64,000 nt of DNA from Amanita rubescens (GCA_015039365.1 WION01000030.1:278277-342276); one strand, 5' to 3'. Counted from the stretch's first letter, positions 44,402 to 57,148 are shown. A program made the numbers and translations. Notes: generated from the sequence alone by a model not told the origin.

Positions 44402-45325
44402 GATTATCGTCGAAGAAGCAGCGCACGCGAGCGTTACGGTGGCGAAACTGAGAGAAACAGAGCTAAGTACGAGTGGAACTCGGACTGTGGCAGAGCGAGC
44501 GGGTTGCCACGTGCCGCACTTCAAACTCATCCGCGGTTATGATCTCATTCAACTCCTCACAGTAACGCTGATCTGCAGATCTTAAAAAACCTTCGCTAGG
44601 ATACCGGTTCTTATCGGGAATCACGGTAATGTCCATTTCAACCTGTCCGTGCTAAAGATCATTATAATGACATGAATCACATCTCTTGTCGTATTTATTC
44701 ATCACCATCATACCATCCTCTCCTAACCTATAAACCAAAAACAGTCAGATCTACAACGAGGCGAAGCACCCCAATACGTACCACTGAATACAAGTTTGCT
44801 GGCATTCATGACCACCATACTTGTGCATGTCACTGAGCGCACATGTCTTTTTGTTGCAGTCGATCTAGCGCACCTCTTTATTCAAAACACCGATTCTCGT
44901 TTGGGCTTTTTTTACTCACCTTTTGCCGCTTTGTCAATTGCTGATGTCCACACGAAAACTCGTCTCGGAGATGCAAACGATAGCACATTCTGAGGTATGC
45001 CTATGTCCTTGGTAAATGCTCTACGAGGCCCCTCATCTATATACTCTTTCTTGTCCGCCTCCGTATGCCGAGTTGCGGCAAATAGACTCGACGACGCGGA
45101 GGATCGCGAGCCCAAGCACTGCATGTTGGGTAGCTCGAATGCGCCCATCCTCCAAAATAGGAATAACAGCCCCCGGCATCTCTCCGAGAAACAAGTGTTA
45201 CGCATCTTGGAAGCTCTAAACCACACCACAGTTGAATGGACTATATTGACGGACATCAAACATCATTTAGGCTTAGCCAAGTTCTACCACCGTTAACCAT
45301 CACATTCAAACCCGTTATATCCGAT
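44402..45325. other. Spacer with no recognised gene
   Basis: Upstream of RhoGAP and downstream of NUP85. Opposed ORFs of 99 and 115 codons overlap at 44912-45296, and neither is recognisable. Confidence 0.35.
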
Positions 45326-47998
45326 TTATCCTACATTGGCAATGGTACATCTAGCATAGTATTTGGCCAGAGCGGCGCGCACTAGTTTCAACCTATTCAA
45401 CGCTTCCTTTTCGCCTCCTTTCATACACTGCATCAGTGTTCCGAGGTAATCGACGTCTCCGTATGACGTTCTCGTAACCACCTCCTCCACTTTCCGCGTA
45501 AACTCATTCACAGCCGTTGCAGAGAACAGCATCACTTGATCTGCAAAAGTCCATTTTTGGTCAGTCGGTCCCAAAAAAAAAGAATCATCATCACGCACCA
45601 TTTGAAAGAAGTTCTATAGCATCGTTCAAGAGGACTGCCCACCAAGATTTGGGTGCCAAATCATCGTAAAAGATGGAGATGAGCTCTTGTGCCGCATCGG
45701 CAAGATTGCCTTGATTCAGAAATTCATGAAACTGGGCATAGCGGACCGCAAAAAGTAGCTCTGTGGACAAAAATGCCTTGCTGTACATTCTGTGTCCGCA
45801 ATTGCTGTACCGTAGGCGCTATCGTAGATGCATATTTGGCGAATTTTTCGGTCCCTAATACGAAATCTGGGGGTGTTTCATCTCCGTAGCGTGGGAGCTC
45901 ACCATTTGTTACGTACTCCTTCAGTACCTGGTCTACGATGCGTCCGAGGCCGGACCAATCTTCCGCCGAGGTACAATATGATACTGCCAACCCATAATCT
46001 TTGTCCTGTACAAGTGTCTGGGCCGCAATCTAGGTTTATGAATGTTAGAGAGCTCATTAAAAAAAAGATTGTACCTACTCTGCATATCGTCCGTCTTACG
46101 GCCTCCCTCTGATGTTGGAAGCAGGTTTCGTTGACATCTTTGAGAACACCGACTATATCGCCTTCCCGAATTCTATCAGAATCATTCTGCTCTCGCAATT
46201 TCAGAGGTACACGGAGCAGAATTTGATCCGCCATGCCCTTTCCGACATCTCCACAAGAATACATATAGTTCACGGTCATCCGCCACAAATCCCGGATCAG
46301 AATGAAGGTACTCGGCGTATGCCAGAACATACTGATCCCGCGTAGTTACCCCGGAACTGAAAAAAAAGATAAACTTTAGGACAAGAACAAAGTATCATCT
46401 CCGTTACTCACTCATCACTGTTCCTCGGAATCGTTCCCAAAGCATCCATAATGTCTGCCATATGCGCTGAAAGCCAAGGATCCAGCTCATATGCATACTG
46501 TAGAGCTTGCTCCGGCTGTGCCGATAATAGAGCAGCGTGCAGCATGTCTTCAAGATTCGTAGGGTCACCAGGCATTTCGTCCATCACTTGACTCGAAATC
46601 TCCCTGTCGACCGCATGACTTGTTATATTATCGCAAGCGAATAAAACGTATCACTTACGATAGATCTTGCCTCCGTAGACGCGCATCAACGAACACACCC
46701 CACGCAGCGGAAGCTTCTTTCCAATCCGCGCCAAGCTCCTCACAAACGCGTTGAATTATATCAGCCCGTCCTTCCAGAATCGCAACCACATCGCTAAAGT
46801 GATCCCACCAATTTTCAAAACCGTCAAAGCGTTTGGCTTCGGGCACGCGATCCATTTCAATACGGAGCGCTTTAACTTGGTTTCTCCATTTGTTCAAAGC
46901 CAACACGAAATCCCGTTCTGCCGTAAAGGTTTGCAAGCGGGGCTGAGTATTTATGAGCGTGCCAAGAGTTTCGACTATTTGTTGCAAGTCATCCAAAGGG
47001 TGCCGTTTAAGCACGTCTAGGAAAAACAACGACGCTTTTGATAATCCTCGAAGCACAGTCCTGTGGGGGAGGAACACGAGTCAGCACACGACACACGGAT
47101 GCAGAGTTAAACCGATTACGTACCGAGTTAGGTATGGCCAAAAAGTCTCATCCTCCCATGGACATTCCAAGGCGCTAAGGTGGACACCTTCTTCCGTAGA
47201 AGGTTCAATGAAGTGGGTATTCAACCATTCCATTAGGTCGTCTCCCACAGGCGCGTCTTCATATCCCGGTTCTGGAAGATACAAAACGACAAAGAGGGAG
47301 AAGCAAGTATATAGCTTGCGGTAATGATCTCCGCTAAATTGCAAACGCACGTCAGGACGGGGCGCCGCTTGCTAATAATTCAAATCAGTTTAAACGACAG
47401 GGTACATCGATTCACGTTAAACGCGTACAGATGCATGCACCCAGCATTCCTTGATGAAATTCACGTAGTCTATCGCCAATTTCCGAACGATATTCACGGT
47501 TTGTTCGCTTTGCATCCTAGAAAAAAACGATGGTTGGGATGACGTGAACGCGATATCAGAGTTTGAGTTTGAGTTACCATTCCGGCTCTTTTGTACGCCC
47601 TGTCTTGAGCACATTCTGAAGCGCTGCGTATATTATGGAAGTATCCGTGATGAACTGTATAAATGCGTGAGGGTTAATAAGAGAGAGAGTATATGAAAGC
47701 ATTCTCACAAGACGCCTTTCGTGGGTCGGTGGCTCGTCAAAACAGGAAAAATAGACTGGCTGTTCCTCCTTTCGAGCACTCCGAGGATGGCCTACTTGGC
47801 CTGGCTACTGATAAGCATAAGCATTTCAATAGTCAACTTAGGATTGTCCACGCGCACCTCTCTTGTCACGTATACCGCCAATGAATTATCGTGAGGAGAC
47901 AACGACGCGCATATAGCCTGTCCGGACTTTACCAGAGACTCTGATTGACCTGAATCGACCAGGGGAGGAGCGAGATTGAGGTGGCTTTTGCCGGTCAT
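45326..47998 (-). CDS. NUP85: Nuclear pore protein Nup85
   Basis: A structural nucleoporin of the Y-shaped (Nup84/Nup107-160) complex. The start MTGKSHLNLAPPLVDSGQSE is at 47998. Helical-repeat exons follow: HAFIQFITDTSIIYAALQNV; EQTVNIVRKLAIDYVNFIKE; FWPYLTRYVIG; KASLFFLDVLKRHPLDDLQQ; DVVAILEGRADIIQRVCEEL; LAYAEYLHSDPGLWRMTVNY; and AAQELISIFYDDLAPKSWWA near the end. Motif order and the SWW segment fit Nup85. The frame shifts by one base between QQGIFVH and LLFAVRYAQFHEFLNQGN (near 45759), most likely a sequencing indel in an essential gene. The stop is at 45326. Confidence 0.82.
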
Positions 47999-48121
47999 GG
48001 CGAGTACAAGGAAGTTGTTTGTCCGTGTTGGACGATCGACTCGGCCACGGAGACTATGTTGTACACATCTCTATATTACATACAAGTTACAAGCATGTAT
48101 CATATCATAGCATAGCAATAG

Positions 48122-50052
48122 TCAGTCCAATTCCGCACCCTCCAGATAAGACGCAAGGTCCGAATCATAATCCTCCATTTCTGATAACCTCACCAATCGT
48201 TTCGCGTCATACAACACTTGACCCTGCTCAGCATTAAACCTCGGTCGTACATCCCATCTTTGAGGGTAAACGTCCAGCTCATCCAACATTTGTTGCATGA
48301 AATTACACCCATACTTGTCCATCTCTTCATCGACTTCGATATTCCAACCGAGTAGCACTCGATGCATCGTATTGATGTCTCTAATGCCATCGTTGAGGAA
48401 TAAGGAAGAACTAAGAGAAGGAACGTAGGCGACGATGCCCTCTTCACGAGTGTACGTCATGCGAAATGATAGAATCATCTGTAGGGGACAACCTCTCCGA
48501 AGCAGCGATATCATTCGCCCATGGTCTTCACCGTTACTGTCGGGAAAACCACCGTAAAAGCCCACATATCTTGAAGCAGGCTGCCATCGAGGTCGAACGT
48601 ATTCATCTTCGTCCTCACTGGCAAAGCCGTGATGATCGTCACCATATAGTCCATCGGAAAGGTTGTCGCTTTCACTGGCACTCTCAAAAGCAAAGCCAGC
48701 GTATTCATCAGTATACTGAGTAAAATGAACAGATACTCTGTCAGATTCTGCCAGAGAGTCGACACCCGCTGATTCTGATGAAGACTCTTCATCTTCGTCA
48801 GAAGTGGATACCTCGTCGTCTTCGCTGGTAGGAAATATTCCTTTCCAGGGATCACCGTCACTGTCGATGGTTTGACTTTCAGCAGGATTTTCTACGCCAG
48901 AAAGTTGCGCCCTCAACGCCACCAGAGCATTAGTAGCCGATCGTAAAACAAATAGAGGGATGGGTCGATTTGTGATTCTAGTCCGGCAGCAAGGGCAAGA
49001 TTTTGGACGTCGCAAGATATAACGTGGATTTTCTAGATCTTCTTCGTCATCGTAATTGGCAGCGGGGGCTTTTCGGAACCATTCCTGCAGACACAGGAGA
49101 CAGAAAACATGACCGCAAGGTGACAGACTAAGACAGTTTGAGTTTATTGACTAGCATGACGTTACAAAATAAAAACACGTACGCATATGGCCGGTGCAAT
49201 AATTCTATGCATACTTGGCATTGGAACGTCAATTCAAACGAAGACATGGACTGATGCGATAATTTGAGGCTGTCGCCCAGAATAGGTCGCCGAGATCACT
49301 TACGCTTTCAATTTTCCCAAAACTGTCTTTCACTTTCCGTAACTCCTCTTCCTTCGCTGATAACTCGGAACTCTTCTCTGTCAGAGCCTAGTCATGGGGT
49401 CACAAATGAAATGGTGGCATGAAATTTCTTCTCACAGCAATACCAGCGGCAACTTCATTCTTTAACTCTTCATTCCTCTGGATGGAATTTGAGTGAGCGC
49501 GTGATTGTCCTCATTAGACGGGGATATACATACTTTTGATTGCTTCCTCATCATCTTTTTGTGTTCATAAAGTGCCTTCTTCAATGTATCAATATCTCTT
49601 CTAAGACAATCGACCTCAGATAATGGGGTCGTGTCAGGAGGTACGAGTATCTCCGCGGACTCTACTCGCGCCTCGTTTATAGAAAGGCCATGAGATTGAC
49701 GTCGGAGAGAATGAAGATGTGAGCGACGGTCATCGTTGACAGCCTTTTCCTTGCCCTTCTTTGACGGACGATGAGATGCCATGGAGGCATAGTCTTGGGA
49801 ACGAGGAAGGGTGGGTACACGTGGGCAGTGCGTCGGGAGCGCTGAAGGGAGAGCCGTTTTAGGAATATCAAGATGGCCGGGCGTCTCGTTCTTCTTTGCA
49901 ATTGTCTCACTAGGTTCGTCCCTGGAGAGCCCAGTGCCACCATGCTTTACCACGCTAGAAAACATGAGTCCATTGCGAAAGAAAGACTTTAACTTGTGCT
50001 GCGATTCAGATGGCATATTGGAAGGAAGGCAAGATGACGGCAGGTCTTTCAT
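48122..50052 (-). CDS. Coiled-coil RING-finger protein (probable E3 ligase)
   Basis: Six exons. The N-terminal ~190 residues are Ser/Pro-rich (MKDLPSSCLPSNMPSESQHK) with a nuclear-type basic run KKGKEKAVNDDRR. A coiled coil (SEVDCLRRDIDTLKKALYEH; EKSSELSAKEEELRKVKDSF) leads to the RING: FQCQVCIELLHRPYA, LSPCGHVFCLLCLQEWF, then RPKSCPCCRTRI, a C3HC4 pattern with a long loop. The C-terminal ~250 residues are acidic (EDDEVSTSDEDEESSSESAG). The RING implies ubiquitin transfer; partner and pathway are unknown. TGA at 48122. Confidence 0.8.
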
Positions 50053-50462
50053 AGGCTTTTTGTAAAAACGACGACGTGGACATCAGATCATTAGTGTGGT
50101 GGCCTCGTTACTAGACGCTGGTTACACTTATTGGGACTAACTACGGGTTATTTCCTCTCTACGGGTCTTGTCAAGTGCCCCTATTCGACCAGCAGCGATC
50201 ACGTTCTACTTGTGCGCCTGGATGTCCGGACCATGGTGTCACTCGTGACAGTACGTCTGACGTTCACGGAATCGCAATAATTCAGTCTTGCCTGACGTTC
50301 GTCAACTGCGGTGTGACCTACTGATCCCTAGAGCTGGAAATACGGAAGACATATTTAGAAGGTACTTACCACGCTCAAAAGCCGTCGGATCCTACAAAAA
50401 GTTTCGCAAACTGAAATATCTGACTCCTAGGACCTACTCTTATACCGATTCTCACCGAACTA
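50053..50462. other. Divergent spacer, RING gene / ARG1
   Basis: About 410 bp between the divergent starts. No recognisable element. A TGACTC-type site (general amino-acid control consensus TGACTC) occurs at about 50421-50426 (ctgactcct), 37-42 bp before the ARG1 ATG. It is suggestive only. Confidence 0.35.
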
Positions 50463-52150
50463 ATGGCTGCAAAATCCGGACGCGTATTGCTGGCTTACTC
50501 TGGTGGTCTGGGTAAGTGAATCTAGAACAGTAATGACCACATACGCTGAAGCGAAACAATGATCAAGATACCTCTTGTATCCTGGCCTGGTTGATTGAGC
50601 AGGGATATGAAGTATACTGCATTCATGGCTGACGTAGGTCAGGAAGAGGTACTTACATTTCAACTCCGATCTATCCATCTTGTCGCTAAAATCATCGATC
50701 GCAGGATTTTGTCGCAGCCGAGAAAAAAGCTTTGGGAATTGGCGCAAAGAAGTTCTTCTTGGAGGTTAAGAACCGTTTGATCCCCGATTGGCCATATAAA
50801 TCTCAGATATCAACTGCAGGATCTTAAAAGGGAGTTCGTGACAGAGCTCATTTATCCCGCTGTTCAAGCGAACTGCATCTACGAGGTTGGGTGGACAACT
50901 CTTGCATCAAGATCAATCGATTAACACTGCAGCAGAATGTTTATCTTCTCGGAACATCTCTTGCTCGACCTGTTATCGCACGTGGAATGATCGCAGTCGC
51001 TGAAAAAGAAGGCTGCGAGTGAGTAACTCTCCATATCGATTTAATATATATCTCTCACCGCGATTCCTTTTCAGCTTCGTATCACATGGATGCACAGGAA
51101 AAGGCAACGATCAAGTTCGCTTCGAACTGGCATTTTACGGTCTCAAACCCGACATCAAGGTTATCGCTCCATGGCGTATCCCCGGTTAGTCGCTCTATGT
51201 TTATCAGACCTCTCAAGATGGCTCACCCAGTCACGAAAGAATTCTACAACCGATTCGCTGGTCGTCAAGCACTCATTGAATATGCAGGAAAGAACAACAT
51301 CCCCGTTGCTCAAACTGCCGCCAAGCCCTGGTCGACGGACGAAAATCTCTTCCACATCTCTTACGAAGCAGGCATTTGGAAGATCCAAACACCACACCTC
51401 CAAAGGACATGTGGAAGCTCACTGCGGATCCTGAAGATGCACCGCAACAACCTCAGCACATCACCATCGAGTTTTCAAAGGGCCTGCCGGTCAAGGTCAA
51501 AGTACTAGATGAAAACAAAGAATACACCGATGGCGTAGAGATTTTCCTGGCCTTGAACGCACTTGCCAGGAAGCACGGTATCGGACGCATCGATATCGTC
51601 GAAAACAGGTTCATCGGTGTCAAGTCGCGCGGTTGCTACGAATCCCCGGGAGCAACCATTCTGCGCGCCGCACACGTCGACTTGGAAGGTCTCACCCTCG
51701 ACAGGAACGTCCGTTCTCTCCGAGACCAATTCATCACCATCGAGCTCAGTCGCATCCTGTACAATGGTCACTTCTTCACACCAGGAAAGAGAGTTCGTCA
51801 CAAGCGCCATTCCCGCCAGCCAGAGGACTGTCAATGGCGTCATCAGATTGAAACTGTACAAGGGTAACGTCATCATTGAAGGACGATACAGTGACGAGGT
51901 CGGTATATATCACCAATATTCCAAATTCTACTTCATCTGGCTTTTATCCAGGGTCTCTACGATGAACGTCAATCGTCTATGGACGAGCTTGGTGGCTTTG
52001 AACCCTCTGATACTACTGGCTTCATCCAGATCGAATCCATCAGGATCAAGAAGTGCGTAATCCTTGTAATCCGTTTTTTTTGAACTATTCACGGATAATT
52101 TGATCATAGATGGGCGCAATCCAACATCCGCAAGGGCCAGGCTGGCGTAA
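50463..52150 (+). CDS. ARG1: Argininosuccinate synthase, with three one-base frame breaks
   Basis: The cytosolic enzyme joins citrulline and aspartate with ATP in arginine synthesis. The PP-loop is at the start: [20 protein letters not shown]. It is followed by [122 protein letters not shown] and [15 protein letters not shown]. The frame breaks by single bases at 50621 (extra base), about 51376 (TTTT read as TTT) and about 51784 (extra G). All introns are otherwise clean. With ARG1 normally single-copy, sequencing indels are the likelier cause. The end is either TAA 52150 (GC-donor last intron, KKYG ending) or TAA 52182. Confidence 0.85.
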
Positions 52151-52264
52151 CACCTAAAGATGTGTATGGTAGTCGCGTCTAAGATGAAGTCAAAGTAAAA
52201 AAAATGCTTGCCAACGATATCATTGTATTACCCTGTTGAACAGAATGAATGTATACTTGAGATG

Positions 52265-53439
52265 TTATGGTAGACCCCTTTCGTTGCACCCAGTATCAGG
52301 TTGTTCGCTTTCGATGAGACGCAAGAACCACTGTAATTGCAACAGTTGGCCAGCCCGACGAATGACTCGCTGGGATTTATATTCGATTTTGACCGCTTTC
52401 TTAAAGTAGACTGAAGGTAGAACACCAGTTGTCGTCCCCACTCGTGACAAGGTCGCCGTTCTTGGCGAGATAGAACGCGATACCCGCGTAGAAGGCCGCA
52501 TGTATATCGATATCTACAACAACCACGCTACCACTTGGTCCATAATCAACTGATTTGATATCAATTACACAAATCATAAGTGAGGAATACCGGTTTATAC
52601 GTACTGGCAAAGGGATTATCTTGACTGGGATGTAGGTTTATCAAGTTGTTGTCCGCTCTCTTCGAAAGACCATGACGGCCTGTAGAAACGATGAATACTC
52701 ATAGTCTATAGTCTTCTTTATTTTACTTACGGGAAAATGGCCAGTCCTCCAACGCGAGCGTACACTGCGCTTCTGGCGGCAAGCGCGACAGGTGCGTTAT
52801 TCTCTTGTTTCCTCGATCTACTTCCTGTAATCGTTGTTCATAGCGGGATCCAGGAAGGAAATTAGGAGCATTACCTTTATGGGTATCTCCAACTCCCCCC
52901 TCGCTAGCCTTATAGACCACTCCCTGATACCCGACTCCCTGCACAACTCGCGTCTCAACTCAAACCTCTTCATGCGGTCCAAGTCCACGATCTTTCTAAT
53001 TAACTCCACACTATACTTGCGGAATGTGGGTAAAGCCAGCTACTGACGTGTGAGCCACGTTATTACGACAAACTTAGTGGGGACATACAATGTACTTCAT
53101 CCGTATGAATCCGTCTGGTTGTATATTTTCGGGCTGATACCCCCAAATGCGTAGCGTATGGGCCAACTTTCTCGAGATTACCCATTCAAAGCGAGTGTAT
53201 CGTCTTCGAAAACCTATCCAGTTGTTCAAAGCAATTTTCGGCGACTTTTGCGATGCGTTTTGGCTTGAAGAAGTCATACCCCGGCGTGTTGCACAGGATG
53301 AACGCGAAGGTGTCCTTGGGAATGCGTCCAAAAGAGACAAGCTCATTGAGCTGTCAGAAATTGGCGAACAACGAGACGGAGTGCGTAGTTGGGCTACCAT
53401 GGAATGCAAAAATGTGAACAGCGGTCGTCGAGTCAGCAT
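52265..53439 (-). pseudogene. tRNA 2'-phosphotransferase (TPT1/KptA)-like, decayed
   Basis: TPT1 removes the splice-junction 2'-phosphate from tRNA with NAD+. On the minus strand, family-like segments occur in order but in different frames: VISRKLAHTLR..NIQPDGFIRM (N-terminal), LALPTFRKYSVELIRKIVDL, SGIREWSIRLARGE, ITHLSRLPPEA, GLSKRADNNLINLHPSQ, VVVVDIDI..GIAFYLAKNGD and GVLPSVYFKKAV at the end. Two expected signatures are degraded: ILRHG reads TLRIW, and the HGT site reads as CTLALED. Stops and frame changes separate the blocks. Identification rests on motif order, each block weakly similar. It lies between ARG1 and SIR2. Confidence 0.55.
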
Positions 53440-53588
53440 TCAAGGTGGGCATATAGTACTAGTAGCAGAGTCGAGGTTGACGAAACGTTGGTTGGCACGA
53501 AAATTAGCTAATAAAGTTTGTGATATAATATACCAATATCAAAAACGGACACTATACAATCATACTAATATATAAGCTAAATACTCTG

Positions 53589-56081
53589 TTATTGCGTTCG
53601 TTGCTTCTTCTTAGATCCTTGAATACCATTGTCGACCCCTGTTGTCACCAGCTCTGCAGGATCTGTCACTGGAGGTGATGATACCGCTTCCTGAGCAATT
53701 TTCTCTTGAAACTCTTCCAACCACCGGCCACCTTCTGCACCGGGGAACAACCAGACATGGCTGGTAGAACGACATCAATAAAACCTTCCAGGTTACAGTC
53801 TTAGACTCGCCTGTTGCCCACCCGTTGCGGTTCTTGATCCTCCGCTAGCAGTGACCTGGACCTCTTCTTCATATTGTTGCGTGATGGATATGGGCGGGCA
53901 GATTCTTGTGTAGGCTGAGGGTTCTTTCTCAGGCGGTAATTCCCATCCCAGCTTGTTGCATAGGTGCATCACGATGTCATCCGCGTTTCCAAGTAAAACA
54001 ATCTACGGATGTAAGTCGCTGGGTAGTCCATCCCAAATCGGCACTTACATCCGGGTTGATATGTCGAATCGGTGTCTTGTTGATAAGAATCTAGAGGGAC
54101 ACATTGAGGAATGGAAAATAGTACCACGGAACAACGAACCTGAGGGACGGAGTGGGGCAGGTGGGCTTTATGAAAATTAGTTGGCTCCGATGCGGTAGGG
54201 AAAGTGACAAGACGTACTCAGGATATCAGCAACAGGGGCTACTTTGAGCGATGTTCCTATGACAAGCAGCAAGTCAACAGATTCCCGATCAGCTTCTAGA
54301 GAATGGTCGAAATCGTCTGTAAGCTTTTCGCCAAAAAATGTGATATCGGGCTGGCAAACATTTAGGTTTGAGTACGCTGTGAACAACTTGACATACTTTC
54401 ATGATCCCAGGAGGGTATTGTGGCACATCGCTTTCGTCTTCAACGTCACTGTCCCATTTGTCTTTCTTCTTTTTGGACTTTTTGCCTTTCATGGATGTAG
54501 CGGGAGAGGGCTGTGAGTTACAAACCGTGCACAATGGCACTCGATGCCTCATTATCTCCGCTTCTATCTCGGCGCCGGGCACACGACGGCGGCACTGAAG
54601 GCAACTTGCCATAGCAAATGATCCATGGCACTGTAGTACACGTTTTACACCTGCTAAAGTTTCAAGGGTGTCTATGTTTTGAGTATAATTCTGGCTCGAA
54701 ACGTGAATCAGCGATGTATCAAACACCAAGGTTACTTACTCGAAGCAACTGTAAAAAGTGTTCGCTCAACTGTAATGCGAGTCTTTGTTTGAATATCATA
54801 CCTTGCTCTTGTCTTCCATGAGCTTAATAAACCGATGACAAGGTGATGGCACAAAATTTGAGGGGTATATTTTACTGTCGTCCAGTTAGGCTTTGTGGCT
54901 GCATGAGTCGGGGTGATTGATCACCTAGCAAAAGAGCTTCCGGCGCACAACTCGTCAGGATATACGCCTATCAAAACATATTCTTATGCCTCACTAGAAA
55001 ACTTGTCACCATCAGAACGATAAAAATAAGTTGCTGACCAAATTCTCGTACCAAGAGGGTTTTCCCGAAAATATGATATATCAAACCTTTGTGAACAGGG
55101 GATCGGCACTGCCGTTTTCAACAAGCCGGCGAACTTACATTTGCTGCGGATCATCAAGATCATAAGCACCGTTTGCCTTTAAAGACGCATATATGCCATC
55201 TTTGGACCGAAAATCTGGAATGCCGCAAGAAACACCTGGAAGCGTGATTTGTGAGCATGAAGTCAGGATTTGGAAAAATAATATCATACTGATTCCCGCG
55301 CCAGTCAGTATTATTATTCGCCGAGAGTTGCGGATTAGTTGCAAAGCGTCTTCTATCGTATTGTACTGAGTCAATTTGTCTCGCAAGTGCAGCCTACATT
55401 TCTCGATTGGATCAATGGTAGATGATAAAATGTATCTCCGCTTACTGGTGGGACAGTATCACCTTTAAAAAGTAGAGTAGGGTGGCGGGACGCTTTATTT
55501 GCAGTTCAGGGCACTACCAAGCATTTGTAAGATCTAAGAACACAGTCACAGATAGGAAAAACGAACCAGGTTCACGCCAAAAGCAAGTAACAATCTTGGA
55601 ATAGATATCTTACGTTCCAAGACATATTTCTGGATAAAAGATGTCATTCCTTGTGGTCCAATGTCACTGAGCTGAATTTGACGTTGCTTAAGTTGCTCAC
55701 CATGCTCCTTAAGATGCCTCAAGAGAAGACCAATTTCTTGTTTAGTCCAGATATCTAGTAGTCGTTGGTCGATATCATTGATTTGGAATGAACTATGAAT
55801 GACTTACCCGCTTCCCGATTATTAAATAGTGCAGAGATATCTAACACATCCGAGTCTCGGTTATCAGCACAGCTGTCATCATCGCTGTCATATGCCTTTT
55901 CCTGGACTTCTGCGTTCCCATCATCTGTTTGATGTTCAGAAAATGTTTGAAGAAGATCTTCTACGGTTTCAGGATCTATATCCACATCCTCCGCAGCGGC
56001 AAGAAATGCCTGGACCTGAGCTATGACAAGTGCGCTATTCGACGACTTCTTTCTTGGAGACTGACAACCATTCAGTGCCAT
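53589..56081 (-). CDS. NAD-dependent protein deacetylase, SIR2 class I sirtuin
   Basis: Sirtuins deacetylate histones and other proteins, consuming NAD+. The start [20 protein letters not shown] (56081) opens an acidic N-terminal extension. Then come [20 protein letters not shown] and the catalytic core: [55 protein letters not shown], the catalytic His in [12 protein letters not shown], the Zn ligands CLQC and [14 protein letters not shown] and [15 protein letters not shown], ending with PIRHINPD and [11 protein letters not shown] 9-nt exon (54740-54748) encodes LLR between SK and NYTQ. The last exon is [20 protein letters not shown] to a TAA at 53589. It fits the Sir2/Hst1/SIRT1 branch. Intact. 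Confidence 0.9.
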
Positions 56082-56323
56082 TCTTCCCTGTAAGCCCGTG
56101 GGGTCGGAGGGCAGGATTAAAACCCCGTACTTGAGAGGAAGAGAGTGGCCGTTAAGAGCCGAACAAAATATTTCTAAGAAGCTATAACATATATAAGAAC
56201 AAACAATCACCAAGTTGGCGACCTTCAAGTACAACGCCCAGCGCTTCAGCCCCTGTTTCCTAATACCATGATAAATAGCTTATCTGCCGTTATCGCGCCC
56301 ACATTTGATCCTGTCTTTAAACC

Positions 56324-57148
56324 ATGACAACCTCATGCGACACGTATACCGCCCGAACAACGAGCGTTAATGTACGTGCGGCCGCACCATAAACAAAAAC
56401 GAGAGTTTGCTAATCTAACATTGCCACAGTATTCATGGCCTTCTGAGATAACTGGCCTTGAGCGCATAATTTTGTCTTCTCAAGCTGACTTACAGCGCAA
56501 TCTAAGGTTTAACCATGTAAAAAGGACAAATGGCTAAAGCTGAAACGAGGCCTTTCGCAGCGCTTTCTTCAACTACCCGATTACAGTTACTCTTGTCGAC
56601 ACGCAGGCATATGTTCAGAAAATGCCCGGTTCCAAACTAGTATCATTTTCGGTTTTGAGCGCGGCGGAGATTGCATCCACGTCCCCTGCCACGCCCATTA
56701 CACAAGAACGGCAGATTCGCCTTGTTTGCATGGACAAAGTTGTATGTGTAGCAACATCTACTGTGCGCATCACATCCCCAGAATGCGCCCGCCTTGTTCT
56801 GGAAGAGAAATATGGTATTGGGCAAGTATTTCGGCGTATCGCGAAAGTACCTGAATTCGATATCTTGGCCGTTGGAGTGGGTCCTTATCACACGGCCCCT
56901 GGAACGGAGGGCAAGCAAGCGAACGATCAGCTATGGCGCAAATACAGAGTCGCCGTCCCAGAGTTTGAATGTGAAATCTTGGAAGTTTTCCCCTCTCGGG
57001 AAATGTTTACCAATTGTGAACATTGGCTGTTCTGTGATTCCAATGATTCAGTGAGTCAACTGGTATTTGCTACAAAATTCTAAACGGACCTATTCGTACT
57101 TAGCCTTCCAGCTACGACCTAAACACACCAGTCAAGGGCAAGCTGTGA
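56324..57148 (+). CDS. UbiC/chorismate-lyase-fold candidate protein
   Basis: Four exons: MTTSCDTYTARTTSVN; YSWPSEITGLERIILSSQAD; then SAFFNYPITVTLVDTQAYVQ and a long exon with TQERQIRLVCMDKVVCVATS, ITSPECARLVLEEKYGIGQV and FRRIAKVPEFDILAVGVGP; and finally PSSYDLNTPVKGKL with TGA at 57148. The pattern LERIILSS..LQRNLSAFFN..R.VRLV..KVVCVA.S..GIG..FR resembles the chorismate-lyase-like (UbiC/DUF98) fold. Known members act on chorismate or bind ligands; the function in fungi is unknown. The assignment is from pattern memory and should be treated as tentative. Splice choice in intron 2 (acceptor before CGCTTTC) is required to keep the frame. Confidence 0.6.
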
